Source: Candidatus Hadersleviella danica (GTDB lineage: Bacteria; Chloroflexota; Anaerolineae; Promineifilales; Promineifilaceae). Taken from it: a stretch of 64,000 bases of DNA. The translations under genes were made by a program, and so were the position numbers. The notes beneath the pieces were generated by a model. That model saw nothing but the letters and a program-made list of their open reading frames with translations. It was not told where the DNA came from and did not search any database. The stretch covers positions 18,986 to 82,985 of the forward strand of contig JADJSZ010000014.1 of assembly GCA_016711405.1 (NCBI GenBank). Direction: 5' to 3'. Positions within the stretch are counted from its first letter, which is position 1; the number at the start of each line of letters is the position of its first letter. Of this stretch, positions 28,310 to 38,164 are shown in pieces.

Positions 28310-28525
28310 TTGGGCATTTGTCACTCGTCATTGGTCATTTGTCCCTTGTCATTGGCGCACAGTTGCCAGCTATCTTTTGCTCATTGCTCATTGTCCATTG
28401 TTCATCTGTTATAATAGTTGCCATATCAACTATTGGAGCCTTAAGCCATAAACCGTAAGCCGTAAGCAAGGAGCTTATAGCTTATGGCTTACAGCTTACG
28501 GCTTATAGCTCTCTCGGAGAAGAAC
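28310..28525. repeat. Intergenic word repeats before the GH57 gene
   Basis: CATTTGTC/CATTGGTC words (about 28315-28360) and an inverted pair of TAAGCCG and CTTACGG/CTTATAG words (about 28441-28508) occupy the divergent gap between the deaminase and GH57 genes. No clear promoter was recognised. Confidence 0.75.
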
Positions 28526-31500
28526 ATGAGAAAACTGCCCCTGCTACTTCTTGTCCTGCTCTTGGCCATCGCTTGTGCCGATGCGCCCACCCCGACCGCC
28601 ACGCCTGCGCCGCAGGCCACGGCCGAGGTTGCCCCACCCACCACCATAAGTGAATCGCCCACGGCCGAACCTGCCAGCACGGCCGACGGCGACCCGCTCT
28701 ACCTGAGCATTATTTGGCACCAGCACCAGCCCGTCTACTACAAAAACCCCGAGACGAACAGCTACGTGCGGCCGTGGGTGCGCGTCCATGCCACCAAAGA
28801 TTACGTGGACATGGCCAGCATCCTCAACGACTACCCCACCGTCAAGGCGACATTTAACCTGACCCCCAGCCTGTTGCGCCAAATTATCGATTTGAGCGAG
28901 GGAGCGCGGGACGATTATTGGAACATCGCCCTTGTGCCCGCCGAGGAGCTGACGGCCGAGCAACAGCAATACCTCCTCGACCGCTTCTTCGATATTAACC
29001 GGGGCATTATCGCCCGCTTTCCCCGCTACCAAGAGCTACTCGAGAAGCGAGACGGGGGCGAGGAATATACGACGGCCGATTACCGCGACCTGCAAATTTG
29101 GTTCAACCTCGGTTGGGTAGACCCCGACTGGTTGGCGCAAGAACCGTTGGCCGCCTTAGTGGCCAAGGGGCAAGATTTCAGCGAAGAGGACAAGGTTGTT
29201 TTGTTCGATGAGCATCTGCGCCTCATCAACGAGGTGATTGCCGTCCACAAGGCGTTGCAAGACAGCGGGCAAATCGAAGTGACGATGACCCCCTATGCCC
29301 ACCCCATTTTGCCCTTGTTGGTAGATACCCTTGCGGCGAAAGTTGCCCTGCCCGAGCTAGAAATGCCCAATCGCTTTGTATTTGGGGCAGATGCACAGGA
29401 GCAGGTGCGGCGCGGCGTGAGTTTGTATGAGGAGTTGTTCGGCCGTGCCCCGCGCGGCATGTGGCCCGCCGAAGGTTCCGTCTCCCAGCAAATCATCAGC
29501 ATGGTGGCCGACAATGGCATTGAATGGATGGCCACCGACGAAGGGGTGCTGGCCAACAGCCTCGGCTTTGATGGCTTCACCCGCAACAGCAGTGATACTG
29601 TGCAGGAGGCGGACACGCTCTATCGGCCGTATTATGTGGAAGGCCAGCGCGGCGGCCCCGTGGCCGTCGTCTTCCGCGATGTGGTCATCTCCGACCGGGT
29701 CGGCTTCATCTATTCGGGCATGGATGGCGACGCGGCCGCGCAAGATTTCATGGATCGCATCCACGCCATTCGCGACCAATTGGCGGCCGATGGCGCGGAA
29801 GGCCCCCACCTCGTTTCGGTCATTTTGGATGGCGAAAATGCGTGGGAATACTACCCCAACGACGGCAAAGAGTTCCTGCACGGCCTCTACAGCCGCCTGA
29901 GCAACGACCCCAACATCATCACCGTCACCCCCTCTGAATTTTTGGCCATTGCCCCCGAGCAACCCGCCATCGAAGAGCTGTGGGCGGGGTCGTGGATTAG
30001 CCACGATTTTGCGACATGGATTGGGGAAGAGGAAGAAAACACGGCGTGGAATTACCTGCTGGAGACCCGCGAATTTGTGCGGCTGTACGAAAGCGGCCGT
30101 CGCGAAGCCCCCTCTGAGCAAGCCCTCGCCGAAGCGTTGGACTTAATGTACATCGCCGAAGGCTCTGACTGGTTCTGGTGGTATGGCGCCGACCAAAACT
30201 CGGGCAACGACGAGTCGTTTGACCAGCAGTTCCGCGACACGTTGGCCGCCATCTACACCACGCTGGGCGTGGAACCCCCCGCCTTTGTGGCGGTGCCCAT
30301 CATTCCCCAACGCGCGGCCGATGCCAATCGGCCGTTGGTGGGGCTGATTAGCCCGACCATTGACGGCGTGACCGAAGCGGGCGAGTGGGACAACGGCGGC
30401 CAATATCTGGCCGAGGGCGGGGTGATGGCTTCGGCCGATAACCCACTGGAAAGCATCACCTATGGCTTTGACAGCGACAACCTCTACCTGAACATGGCCA
30501 TGAGCGGCGATGCCACCGAGCGATTATTGGATGGCCAACTAACCATCTTGCTAAAAGCCCCCGTCGGCCGTGTGCCCGTGAGCAACTTTAGCCCCAGCCA
30601 ATCGCTGTTGGGCTTTGCCGCCAACCGCCTGCTCACTGCTTTCCCGCGAGGGACATTCTTGTATGAAGGCGCGGCCGTTGAGGGGAACCCTATTTGGTGG
30701 AAACGGTGGCCATTAGCGAAAGTGGGGTGGAGCTGGCCTTGCCCTTGGTGAGTTTGGGCGGGTTGGATGTGGGGGATGTGCTGACCATGCGCCTCTTCTA
30801 CACCAACAACGAAGGGGTGGATGTGGCCCAAATCCCCAGTGGCCCGGCCGTCATTGGCGTGTGCCGATTTGGGCAACCTGACCGTCGTGCTGGACTTGGC
30901 TGACCCCGAGCAGGACGATTACGGCCCCGGCACATACACCTATCCCAGCGATGGGGTGTTTGCGGGGGGCAACTTCGACATTACCAACTTCCAAGTGGGG
31001 TATGACGAGGAGAACATCGTCTTTAAGTTCACGATGGGCGGCCCTGTGGAAAACCATTGGACTTCGCCCAACGGCATGTCGGGGCTGACGCTGGATGTGT
31101 ATGTGGACACGGACGGCGACGGCCAAGGGGGGGTGGCGTTGCTCCCCGGCCGTAACTTGGCCTTGGCTGAGGGGTATGCGTGGGATTACGCCATCCATGC
31201 CGAGGGGTGGACGGCGGGGATTTACACACCGGGTGACCCTGACCCTGTGCAATTGGCCACGGCCAGCGAGTTCTTCATCTTGGCTGACGCGGGTCAGCAA
31301 CGGGTGACGATTCGCGTGCCGAAGGCGATTTTGGGCGATACGCCCGAGGCGTGGCGGTATGCGGCGATTGTGATGGGGCAGGAGGGCTTCCCCAGCAGTG
31401 GGGTGTGGCGCGTGCGGGATGTGAGTGTGGCGGCCGAGCAGTGGCGTTTTGGCGGCGCACCGGAAGGGGCGACGAACCACACGCGGGTGTTGGATATGGT

Positions 31501-31618
31501 GTGGCCGGCCGTGGGAGAGCAGGAGGCGTGGCTCTCGGCGTTCACCATCTCGGATAAGTCGCAGACGGAGTTGACGGCCGAGGATTTTGCGACGATTGAG
31601 ATGTTTGGGGTGGAGTAG
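28526..31618 (+). CDS. Secreted GH57 glycoside hydrolase with glucodextranase-C-like domain, frameshifted
   Basis: The lipoprotein signal (LLLVLLLAIAC) starts at 28526; the Met at 28484 is repeat-encoded. After a Pro/Thr/Ala spacer the GH57 domain shows LSIIWHQHQPVYY (motif 1), SGQIEVTMTPYAHP, GMWPAEGSVS (nucleophile Glu) and VILDGENAWEYYPNDG (acid Asp). The second half resembles the C-terminal domain of glucodextranase/amylopullulanase (QVGYDEENIVFKFTM, LDVYVDTDGDGQGG). Shifts lie near 30695 and 30870. Such enzymes cut alpha-glucans outside the cell. Confident in family; exact substrate open. Confidence 0.85.
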
Positions 31619-31631
31619 CAGGTGCATAGTA

Positions 31632-31664
31632 AGACCCGAAGGGTTTCTAAAACCCTTCGGGTCT
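31632..31664. repeat. Hairpin AGACCCGAAGGGTTT type
   Basis: A perfect palindrome belonging to the covarying hairpin family; it is followed 9 bases later by a second member. Confidence 0.85.
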
Positions 31665-31673
31665 GGAGCCAGC

Positions 31674-31712
31674 AGACCGCGCAGGTTTCCGAAACCTGCG
31701 CGGTCTTTTTTG
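31674..31712 (+). terminator. Terminator AGACCGCGCAGGTTT after the GH57 gene
   Basis: Perfect arms around CCG are followed by TTTTTTG. This is the likely transcript end of the GH57 gene. Confidence 0.85.
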
Positions 31713-31805
31713 TTGCCTAAACGCGGCCACTATTCCCGCCTCTCCCGTTTATGCTATAGTCATAACCATGATGCGATTCCGCTTGCCCTACCTGAAAGGA
31801 TGAGA

Positions 31806-32108
31806 ATGATGAGTGACACAGTGACCCATTTATCCCCCCACCAAATCACGATTGAATACCCCCCAGAGTTGCTATGGGCATTGCAACAGGAGCCAGAGGA
31901 GTTTGCCGCCCAAGCCCAAATTTTGCTGGCCGTAAAGTTGTATGAGATGGGCAAGCTCTCGACGGGGTTGGCGGCACAGGTAGCGGGGGTTCCCCGCTCG
32001 ACATTTTTTTATCTGCTGGGGGAGTATGGCCTTTCTCCTTTTGGGCAAACGGCCGATGAACTGGAAGAGGATTTAGCCCATGCCCGCGCCGCCAGTCATC
32101 GTCAATAA
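31806..32108 (+). CDS. UPF0175 family antitoxin
   Basis: The protein of about 100 residues has IEYPPELLWALQQEPEEFAAQAQILLAVKLYEMGKLSTG plus LAAQVAGVPRSTFFYLLGEYG, the helix-turn-helix-like core of UPF0175. Members pair with DUF3368 PIN-like toxins. AAAGGA precedes the ATG. The 3' end overlaps the toxin gene by 29 bases, so the two are co-translated. Autoregulation by the HTH is likely but not shown. Confidence 0.88.
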   Translation: MMSDTVTHLSPHQITIEYPPELLWALQQEPEEFAAQAQILLAVKLYEMGKLSTGLAAQVAGVPRSTFFYLLGEYGLSPFGQTADELEEDLAHARAASHRQ

Positions 32109-32568
32109 CACCCCCTTGGTTGCCCTCTGGTCATTGGGCAAACTGGGTTTGCTGGGCGATTTATTTGGCACAGTTTGGCTACCCACGGCCGTGGAAGCGG
32201 AATTTTTGGCCACCCGTTCCGTGGTACGCCGCCAAATATTGGCCGAATCCTCTTGGTTGCAAACCATTTCTCTCACAGACCCACGCCATGCGTTAACGTA
32301 TGTTGGGTTAGACCAAGGGGAAGCGGAAGTATTGGCCTTGGGGGTAGAGCATGGGGCGCAATTGGTGATTATGGATGAGCGCAAGGGGCGACGGTATGCG
32401 CGTCGTTTGGGTTTATCGTTGACGGGCACGTTGGGGGTGTTGCTGTTGGCCAAAGAGCAAGGGCTAATCACGGCCGTGGCTCCACTCTTAGAACAGCTTT
32501 TGGATGAGGGTCTCTATTTTGCCCCCAGCCTTATTGAGCAAACATTGCGTTTAGCCCAAGAAGCATAG
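32080..32568 (+). CDS. DUF3368 PIN-like toxin
   Basis: The 162-residue protein shows IVNNTPLVALWSLGKLGLL at the N-terminus (Asn in place of the usual first Asp, which is common in DUF3368). LDQGEAEVLALGVEHGAQLVIMDERKGRRYARRLGL carries the other acidic residues, and LTGTLGVLLLAKEQGLI follows. This is a standard toxin partner for UPF0175. It is probably an RNase. Confidence 0.87.
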   Translation: MPAPPVIVNNTPLVALWSLGKLGLLGDLFGTVWLPTAVEAEFLATRSVVRRQILAESSWLQTISLTDPRHALTYVGLDQGEAEVLALGVEHGAQLVIMDERKGRRYARRLGLSLTGTLGVLLLAKEQGLITAVAPLLEQLLDEGLYFAPSLIEQTLRLAQEA

Positions 32569-32581
32569 TTTCTGTTAGCCA

Positions 32582-32616
32582 AAGACCCCAAGGGTTTCCC
32601 AAACCCTTGGGGTCTT
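32582..32616. terminator. Hairpin AAGACCCCAAGGGTTT after the DUF3368 gene
   Basis: A perfect palindrome lies 14 bases after the toxin stop codon. It is the fifth member of the covarying hairpin family and lacks a strong T run. Confidence 0.75.
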
Positions 32617-32703
32617 GTTGTGAACGGCCGCATTCGGTATCCTAGGCCACAGGTAGCCACGACGGGTTGCCCCCCACCACCCAGCCCCAACAAGGAGAGA
32701 CAG

Positions 32704-34817
32704 ATGAGCGACGAGCGCACCACCCACGGCGAGAACAGCATCCACATCGAAAACAGCACCGTTGCGGGGAATGTTCTTGGCGGGCAGGGCAACACCCTCA
32801 ACGTCCACAACTACCCCAAGCCCGAGTTTCCCATCCACTACCTGCCCCCGCACAACCCCAACTTTACAGGGCGGGAGGCGCAACTGGCGCAACTGCACAC
32901 CGCCCTGAGCCAGCAGGAGGCCACGGTGGCCATTACCCAAACCATTGCGGGGCTGGGCGGGGTGGGCAAGACGCAATTGGCACTGGCCTATGCCCACCAG
33001 CACAAGGGAGCCTATGAGTTGGCGTGGTGGCTGGATGGGAGCGATGGGTTGGCCATAGACCGTGGTTTGCAAACGCTGGGCCGACGGCTGAACCTGCCCC
33101 TGCCCGCCGACGATTTCGCCGCCATGCGCCAAATTGTGCTGAGCGCGGTGAACAGCATGGCCCAACGCTGGCTCCTCATCTACGACAACGTGGATAGTTT
33201 GCCCCCCCACGAACTGCAACCCTACCTGCCCAGCGGCAAGGGGAGTGTCCTCATCACCAGCAGGAACCCGCGTTGGGGGAACATGGCGGTCTTGTCCTTG
33301 CCCGTCTTTACCCCCGCCGAGAGCGAGGCGTTTTGGCAGAAGCGGCTGGGAGCGGGCAGTGCCGAGCAAGAAAGGGCACGGGCGGAGTTGGCCGTGGAAT
33401 TGGGACATTTCCCACTGGCGCTGGAACACGCCGCCGCCTATATCCACGAGAACGAGATGGGGGCGGACGACTATGTGCGCCTCTTTCGGGCGCGGCGGGA
33501 TGAGCTGTGGGCGGAGGCGGAGCCGCCCGATGCGTATACGCGCACGATTACGACGACGTGGAATTTGGCCTTTGCCGAAGCGCGGCGGGAGGCGGGAGCC
33601 GCCGCGTTGCTCAATCTCTTTTGCTTTTTGGATGGGGAGGGCATTCCCCTTGCCCTGTTGCGCGAGCACGCGGAGGGGTTGCCGCCTGAATTGGGGGCGT
33701 GGGTGGGGGATGTGTTGGCCTTGAACAGGGCGTTGAAGGCGTTGAGCCGCTATTCGCTGGTGGCCCGGCAAGGGGAGACGGTGTCTATGCACCGCTTGGT
33801 GCAGGCGGTGGGGCGAGACCAGATGGGGGCGGAGCGGCGGGCGGAGTGGCTGGCGGCGACGGTGAATTGGTTGCGCGGGGCGGACCGTTTTAATGAGTAC
33901 GACATGGAGACATGGCCAGCCGCTGGTCGTTTGTTGCCCCATTTGCAGGTGGCCGTGGCTGAGGCGGAGGATGGGGGGGTGGAGAACGAAGCAGTTGGCA
34001 CGGCTGAACAACGAAGTGGGCTTTTACCTGAACCAATATGGCCAGTTGCGGGAAATGAAGCCGTACATCGAACGCGCCCTCATCCTTTACGAACGCGCCC
34101 TCGGCCCCGACCACCCCAACACGGCCGCCAGCCTCAACAACATCGGCTTCTCCTCAATTCGATGGGGGAGTTGACGGCCACTGGCCGCTTTACGCACGCG
34201 CCCTCGCCATCCATGAAAAGGTCTTGGGGCACGACCACCCTGACACGGCCACCAGCCTCAACAACCTGGGCTCCCTCCTCTCATTCGATGGGGGGAGTTG
34301 CGGCCGCACCGACCGCTATGCCCGCGCCCTCGCCATCCGCGAACAGCGTACTCGGGCGACCACCCCCACACGGCCCACCCCAAGCCTCAACAACCTGGGC
34401 TCTCTCCTCGATGCGATGGGGAGTTGCGGACGCACGGCCGCTACTACGCCCGCGCCCTCGCCATCCGCGAAAGGTACTGGGGCACCCCGACACGGCCACC
34501 AGCCTGAACAACCTCGGCCCTCTCCTGCAAGCGATGGGGAGTTGACGGCCGCACGGCCGTACTACGAACGCGCCCTCGCCATCCGCGAACGCGCCCTCGG
34601 CCCCGACCACCCTGACACGGCCAACAGCCTCAACAACTTGGCTGTTTTGGCGTATGATATGAACGATTTTCCCGAAGCGGCACGGCTCATGCGGCGGGCA
34701 GTGGCCATTCGGGAACAAAAACTCGGCCCCAACCACTCCGACACCCAATCCTCTCGGCGCTCTTTGGTCACCATCGAGCGCAAACGCAATCGCAAGTGGT
34801 GGCAATTTTGGAAATAA
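32704..34817 (+). CDS. NB-ARC/STAND ATPase with 42-residue TPRs, frameshifted in the TPR part
   Basis: The N-terminus is a Gly/Asn-rich segment (NSIHIENSTVAGNVLGGQGN) followed by NFTGREAQLAQL. The P-loop is AGLGGVGKTQLAL (about 83-95), Walker B is WLLIYDNVD and sensor GSVLITSRN. A winged-helix region ends in MHRLVQAVGRDQM. The TPRs are the kinesin-light-chain type (YYERALAIRERALGPDHPDT, NSLNNLA), 42 residues each, running to 34817 through several frames. The ATG at 32704 follows AAGGAGAGAC. Such proteins oligomerise on ligand binding; no effector domain is visible at the N-terminus. It lies directly after a toxin-antitoxin pair. Confidence 0.8.
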
Positions 34818-34880
34818 CCAATCCACTGTCACCCAAACCCAATCCGCCCGTCAATCCTTGGCCGCCATCGAAGCCAAATT

Positions 34881-34972
34881 GTCATTCCGAACGAAGTGAG
34901 GAATCCCTAAAGCCTCCCACCATTCAGAACCATGCCATGCTCTAGGGATTCCTCGCATTCGCTCGGAATGAC
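34881..34972. repeat. MITE-like inverted repeat GTCATTCCGA...GGAATCCCT
   Basis: The left arm 34881-34908 and the right arm 34944-34972 are near-perfect complements, and the internal spacer is about 35 bases. Elements of this kind (GTCATTCCGAGCGAAG) occur dispersed in many bacteria. The 443-base gap 34818-35260 holds this, the 21-bp array and no gene. Confidence 0.75.
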
Positions 34973-34985
34973 ATACGGTGAACTT

Positions 34986-35190
34986 GGAAAGTTGAATGCC
35001 GACCGTGGAAAGTTGAATGCCGACCGTGGAAAGTTGGATGCCGACCGTGGAAAGTTGGATGCCGACCGTGGAAAGTTGAATGCCGACCACGGAAAGTTGA
35101 ATGCCGACCACGGAAAGTTGAATGCCGACCACGGAAAGTTGGATGCCGACCACGGAAAGTTGAATGCCGACCATGGAAAGTCGGCCAACC
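34986..35190. repeat. 21-bp tandem repeat, nine full copies plus a partial one
   Basis: The unit is GGAAAGTTGAATGCCGACCGT, with variants G/A at position 10 and CGT/CAC/CAT at the end. The 21-base period keeps three frames open on each strand, but no start signal or codon bias supports a protein. There are no unique spacers, so it is not a CRISPR array. Confidence 0.9.
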
Positions 35191-35260
35191 TACTCTCATT
35201 TACCCCACCTGTGCGTTAGTCACAGGGATTCTATTCAGACACATAAATTGGAGGTGTCAC

Positions 35261-35920
35261 ATGTCGAATCACAACAAGTTGAACATTGCTGAACGTTTGT
35301 CAGCCGCGCAACTGGCCATTGACGCTGTCTTGGCCGACCCCGAAGTGCAAGCCGCGCTGACCCCCTATGGCTATGATGTGGCGGCCATGACGGCCGCGCG
35401 CGCCCTCTACGACGAAATCCAAACGTTGACGGCCGTTCAAAAGCTGGAGTACGGCGAGCAGTACGAGGCGACCCAGATGATGAACGCGGCGTGGGCCACG
35501 GCCGATGCCGCCTACACCAACTCCCTGCAATTGGCGCGGATTGCGTTTAAGAAGAATGGCAAAGGGCAATCGGCGTTGGGCTTAAACGGCCGTCGCAAAG
35601 AATCTTATTCGGGCTGGGTGGAGCAAGTGACGTTGTTCTACAAAGGGCTGTTGGACAGCCCCGCTTTGCAGGCCGAAATGACCAAGTACGGCTACGACAC
35701 GGCCAAGTGGGAAGCGGAATACGCCTTGGTGCAAGCGGTGGTGGCGGCCAATGTGGTGCAGGAGCGGGAGAAGGGGGAGGCGCACGACGCGACGAAGGCG
35801 CGGGATGCGGTGCTGGATGAGTTGGATGAGTGGATGAGCGATTTTAAGGCGGTGGCTCGAATTGCCTTGGCGGGGATGGGGCAGAAGTTGGAGGGTCTCG
35901 GCTTCGGCCCTGTGCCCTAG
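35261..35920 (+). CDS. Small helical protein with an internal duplication
   Basis: I do not recognise a named family. The 219-residue acidic protein appears mainly helical. It contains two similar halves: ALTPYGYDVAAMTAARALYDE...ARIAFKKNG (about 30-105) and EMTKYGYDTAKWEAEYALVQA...ARIALAGMG (about 130-210). Each half opens with a YGYD motif and resembles a helical hairpin bundle. There is no signal peptide or membrane helix, so it is probably cytoplasmic. GGAGG precedes the ATG. It stands alone between repeat regions. Confidence 0.7.
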   Translation: MSNHNKLNIAERLSAAQLAIDAVLADPEVQAALTPYGYDVAAMTAARALYDEIQTLTAVQKLEYGEQYEATQMMNAAWATADAAYTNSLQLARIAFKKNGKGQSALGLNGRRKESYSGWVEQVTLFYKGLLDSPALQAEMTKYGYDTAKWEAEYALVQAVVAANVVQEREKGEAHDATKARDAVLDELDEWMSDFKAVARIALAGMGQKLEGLGFGPVP

Positions 35921-36180
35921 GGTGTTATTCGTTATTGGTTATTGGTTACGGGTGTGTTTCATTTGAGTTGAAACATGGTTGGCCTTATCCGCCCGCCCGT
36001 GAACGGGACGGGCTAACGTTATCAAGCCCCGTGAACGGGGCTAAGCGGCCGTTCAGCCCCGTTCACGGGGCTTGGCCTCCTAGCCCGTCCGCTTTAGCGG
36101 CGGGTGGAGCGGGCATATCTTCAACTGCGATGAAACACACCCATTGGTTACTGGCTGTGGACGCTCTCTGACCGATCCAC
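35921..36180. repeat. Cluster of nested palindromes (CCCCGTGAACGGGG)
   Basis: After GTTATTG words come AAGCCCCGTGAACGGGGCT and AGCCCCGTTCACGGGGCTT, each self-complementary and also complementary to each other. They are flanked by CGTGAACGGGACGGGCTA and TAGCCCGTCCGC. The outer and inner arms allow a cruciform or multi-branched RNA. No gene is seen in 35921-36586. Confidence 0.8.
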
Positions 36181-36213
36181 CTAGCTGGGTAACTCGCTAC
36201 CCGTTGTTGTCCC

Positions 36214-36249
36214 AAGTGCGACGCACCTTCAAGGTGCGTCGCACTTTTT
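36214..36249 (+). terminator. Terminator-like palindrome AAGTGCGACGCACCTT
   Basis: Sixteen-base arms around one C are followed by TTTTTG. It could end any transcript entering from the upstream gene. Confidence 0.7.
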
Positions 36250-36262
36250 GTTTGTTGGGGGG

Positions 36263-36306
36263 GGGAATTGTGAATTGTGAATTGGGAATGGTTAATTGTG
36301 AATGGG
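36263..36306. repeat. GTGAATT heptamer repeat
   Basis: Five GAATTGT/GAATTGG/GAATGG words in tandem lie upstream of the kinase gene. Further short ATTCC/CAATCCCC words lie at about 36545-36583. Confidence 0.8.
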
Positions 36307-36586
36307 GTTCGTAGGGGGACGATATCGTAGGGGTGGGGGGCGGCGCATGATGCCAACGAACAACACCACCATGCCTCTCGCCGCCCGCTCGCCCTTTGGC
36401 GGGGTGGCATCATGGGCGAGCGGGCGGCAAACGGGGGTTCTATGGTTTGCATCAACCCCCTGTGCCGCCCTCCCGCCCCTACCACGTAATTCATGGTTGC
36501 CTTGGGCGATGGCACACCTTTTTGCTACCATACCCACGAGCTTCATTCCGCAATCCCCATTCCCCATTCCGCAATCCCCCTTCCCC

Positions 36587-37936
36587 ATGTTCTCCCGCAT
36601 CCGCTGGCGCATCGCCTTCAGCTACACCCTCCTGCTCTGGCTTATCATCGCGGCCGTGCATTGGCAACCCACGGCCGTGTGGCCCATTTTTCTGCTCGGC
36701 ACGGCCGTCTCCCTCGCCCTCGCATGGTTCCTCGCCGAACGAAGCACCCAACCCATTCGGCGGCTCACGGCCGTCCTGCGCCGCTTCGCCGCAGGCGACA
36801 CCGAAGCCCGCATCCTGCCCACCACCCGCGACGAAGTCGGCGAACTCATCGCCGCCTTCAACCGAGTGCGCGACCAATACAGCGAGCGCGTCGGCCACAT
36901 GGAAGGTGAACTGCAACGCCTCTCCACCGTGCTTTATCTCATGGCCGATGGCGTGTTGATGACCGACAGCTACGGCAAAGTCCAACTCATCAACCCCGCC
37001 GCCCTGCGCATCCTCAACATCACCCATGAAATGGCTCTCGGCCACTCCTTCGCCGAGGTGGTCTACCAGCACCAACTGATTGATTTGTGGCAGAAGTGCC
37101 GCCAAACGCGCCGCGAGGAAACGGCCGCCATCGAAATGCCCCGCCGAGGCGTGTTTGTCCAAGCGGTTATTTCGCCCTTTCAGGAAGACGGCCGTGTTGG
37201 TTGCCTCGTCATCTTGCAAGATTTAACCCGCGTGCGCCAACTCGAAACAGTGCGCCGCGACTTCATCAGCAACATCTCCCACGAACTGCGCACCCCCATC
37301 ACCGCCCTCAAAGCGCTTGTCGAAACGCTCGAAGACACCGCCCTAGATGACCCGCCCATGGCGCGGCGCTTCCTCAGCAAAGCGGCGGGCGAGGTGGACG
37401 CGATGGGGCAAATCGTCCAAGAACTCCTCACCCTCTCGCGCATCGAATCGGGCCAAGTCCCCCTGCGGCTCCAACCCACCCTCGTCAGCGATTTAATCTT
37501 GCCCCCCAGCGAACGGCTCCTGCCCGCCGCCCAGCGCAAATCCATCGAACTCATCATTGATTTGCCCCTCGCCTTGCCCCCCGTCTTGGTTGATGTGGAC
37601 CAAGTGGAGCAGGTTCTGCGCAATCTGCTCCACAACGCCATCAAGTACACCCGCGAAGGGGGGCGCATTGTGGTTTCGGCCGTGCGCCAAGGCGACATGG
37701 TGGAGCTGGCCGTGCGCGACACAGGCATCGGCATCCCCGAACACGACATTCCCCGCATCTTCGAGCGGTTCTACAAAGCCGACCGCGCCCGCCAGCGCGA
37801 ACAAATCGGGGGCACAGGTTTGGGCTTGGCCATCGCCAAACACATCATCCAAATCCACGGCGGCGATATCAGCGTCCAAAGCCGCGAAGGAGAGGGGAGC
37901 GTGTTTTACTTCACCCTCCCCGTGGCGAAGGGGTGA
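36587..37936 (+). CDS. phoR: PhoR-like sensor histidine kinase
   Basis: Two N-terminal membrane helices (ISF-like SYTLLLWLIIAAVHW and IFLLGTAVSLALAWFL) are followed by a HAMP-like linker (RRLTAVLRRFAAGDTEARI). A PAS domain follows (about 115-215, YLMADGVLMTDSYGKVQLINPAA). The HisKA box is RRDFISNISHELRTPITALKALVETLED. The ATPase domain has NLLHNAIKYT, RDTGIGIPE and GGTGLGLAIAKHI. I start at 36587 because the open frame upstream consists of repeat and hairpin DNA. The pst genes follow immediately, which supports PhoR. No response regulator gene is in the window. Confidence 0.85.
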   Translation: MFSRIRWRIAFSYTLLLWLIIAAVHWQPTAVWPIFLLGTAVSLALAWFLAERSTQPIRRLTAVLRRFAAGDTEARILPTTRDEVGELIAAFNRVRDQYSERVGHMEGELQRLSTVLYLMADGVLMTDSYGKVQLINPAALRILNITHEMALGHSFAEVVYQHQLIDLWQKCRQTRREETAAIEMPRRGVFVQAVISPFQEDGRVGCLVILQDLTRVRQLETVRRDFISNISHELRTPITALKALVETLEDTALDDPPMARRFLSKAAGEVDAMGQIVQELLTLSRIESGQVPLRLQPTLVSDLILPPSERLLPAAQRKSIELIIDLPLALPPVLVDVDQVEQVLRNLLHNAIKYTREGGRIVVSAVRQGDMVELAVRDTGIGIPEHDIPRIFERFYKADRARQREQIGGTGLGLAIAKHIIQIHGGDISVQSREGEGSVFYFTLPVAKG

Positions 37937-37954
37937 GGGAGGGGGCAGAGGGGC

Positions 37955-38040
37955 GGAGGAGCAGAGGAGAAAGAGAGTAAGAGAGTAAGGGACTGAAAGA
38001 CTGAGAGACTGACAAGCTGACAAGCTGACTAGCTGACCCG
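37955..38040. repeat. AGAGTAAG / GACTGA / AGCTGAC tandem words
   Basis: Several word families follow one another after the kinase gene and end directly before the PHO-box-like array. Confidence 0.75.
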
Positions 38041-38048
38041 CTAACCGC

Positions 38049-38109
38049 TTAACTTGTTGTTAACAAACCTTTAGCCGAGCGTTAACCCCCCATTGAACCA
38101 AAATTAAAT
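38049..38109 (+). promoter_or_regulatory. PHO-box-like array, six direct repeats at 11-bp spacing
   Basis: TTAACT (38049), TTAACA (38060), TTAGCC (38071), TTAACC (38082), TTGAAC (38093) and TTAAAT (38104) are spaced exactly 11 bases apart. PhoB/PhoP-type regulators bind TTAACA-like hexamers at this period. The site lies 200 bases before pstS and is the likely phosphate-starvation control region of the operon. Confidence 0.8.
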
Positions 38110-38164
38110 ACACCTTGGTATTCTCCCTAGGATACAGCCATCTTGCTGTGGATGAGTTGAGAGT

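Noticed and set aside
34986..35190. Possible CRISPR array
   Set aside because: The 21-bp units are directly abutting with no unique spacers, and no cas genes are nearby.
34986..35219. Small repeat protein from the 21-bp array
   Set aside because: Three frames on both strands are open only because 21 is a multiple of three; no ribosome site or codon bias supports translation.
36302..36586. N-terminal extension of the PhoR-like kinase
   Set aside because: It is encoded by repeat and hairpin DNA and contains no recognised domain; the membrane helix starts just after 36587.
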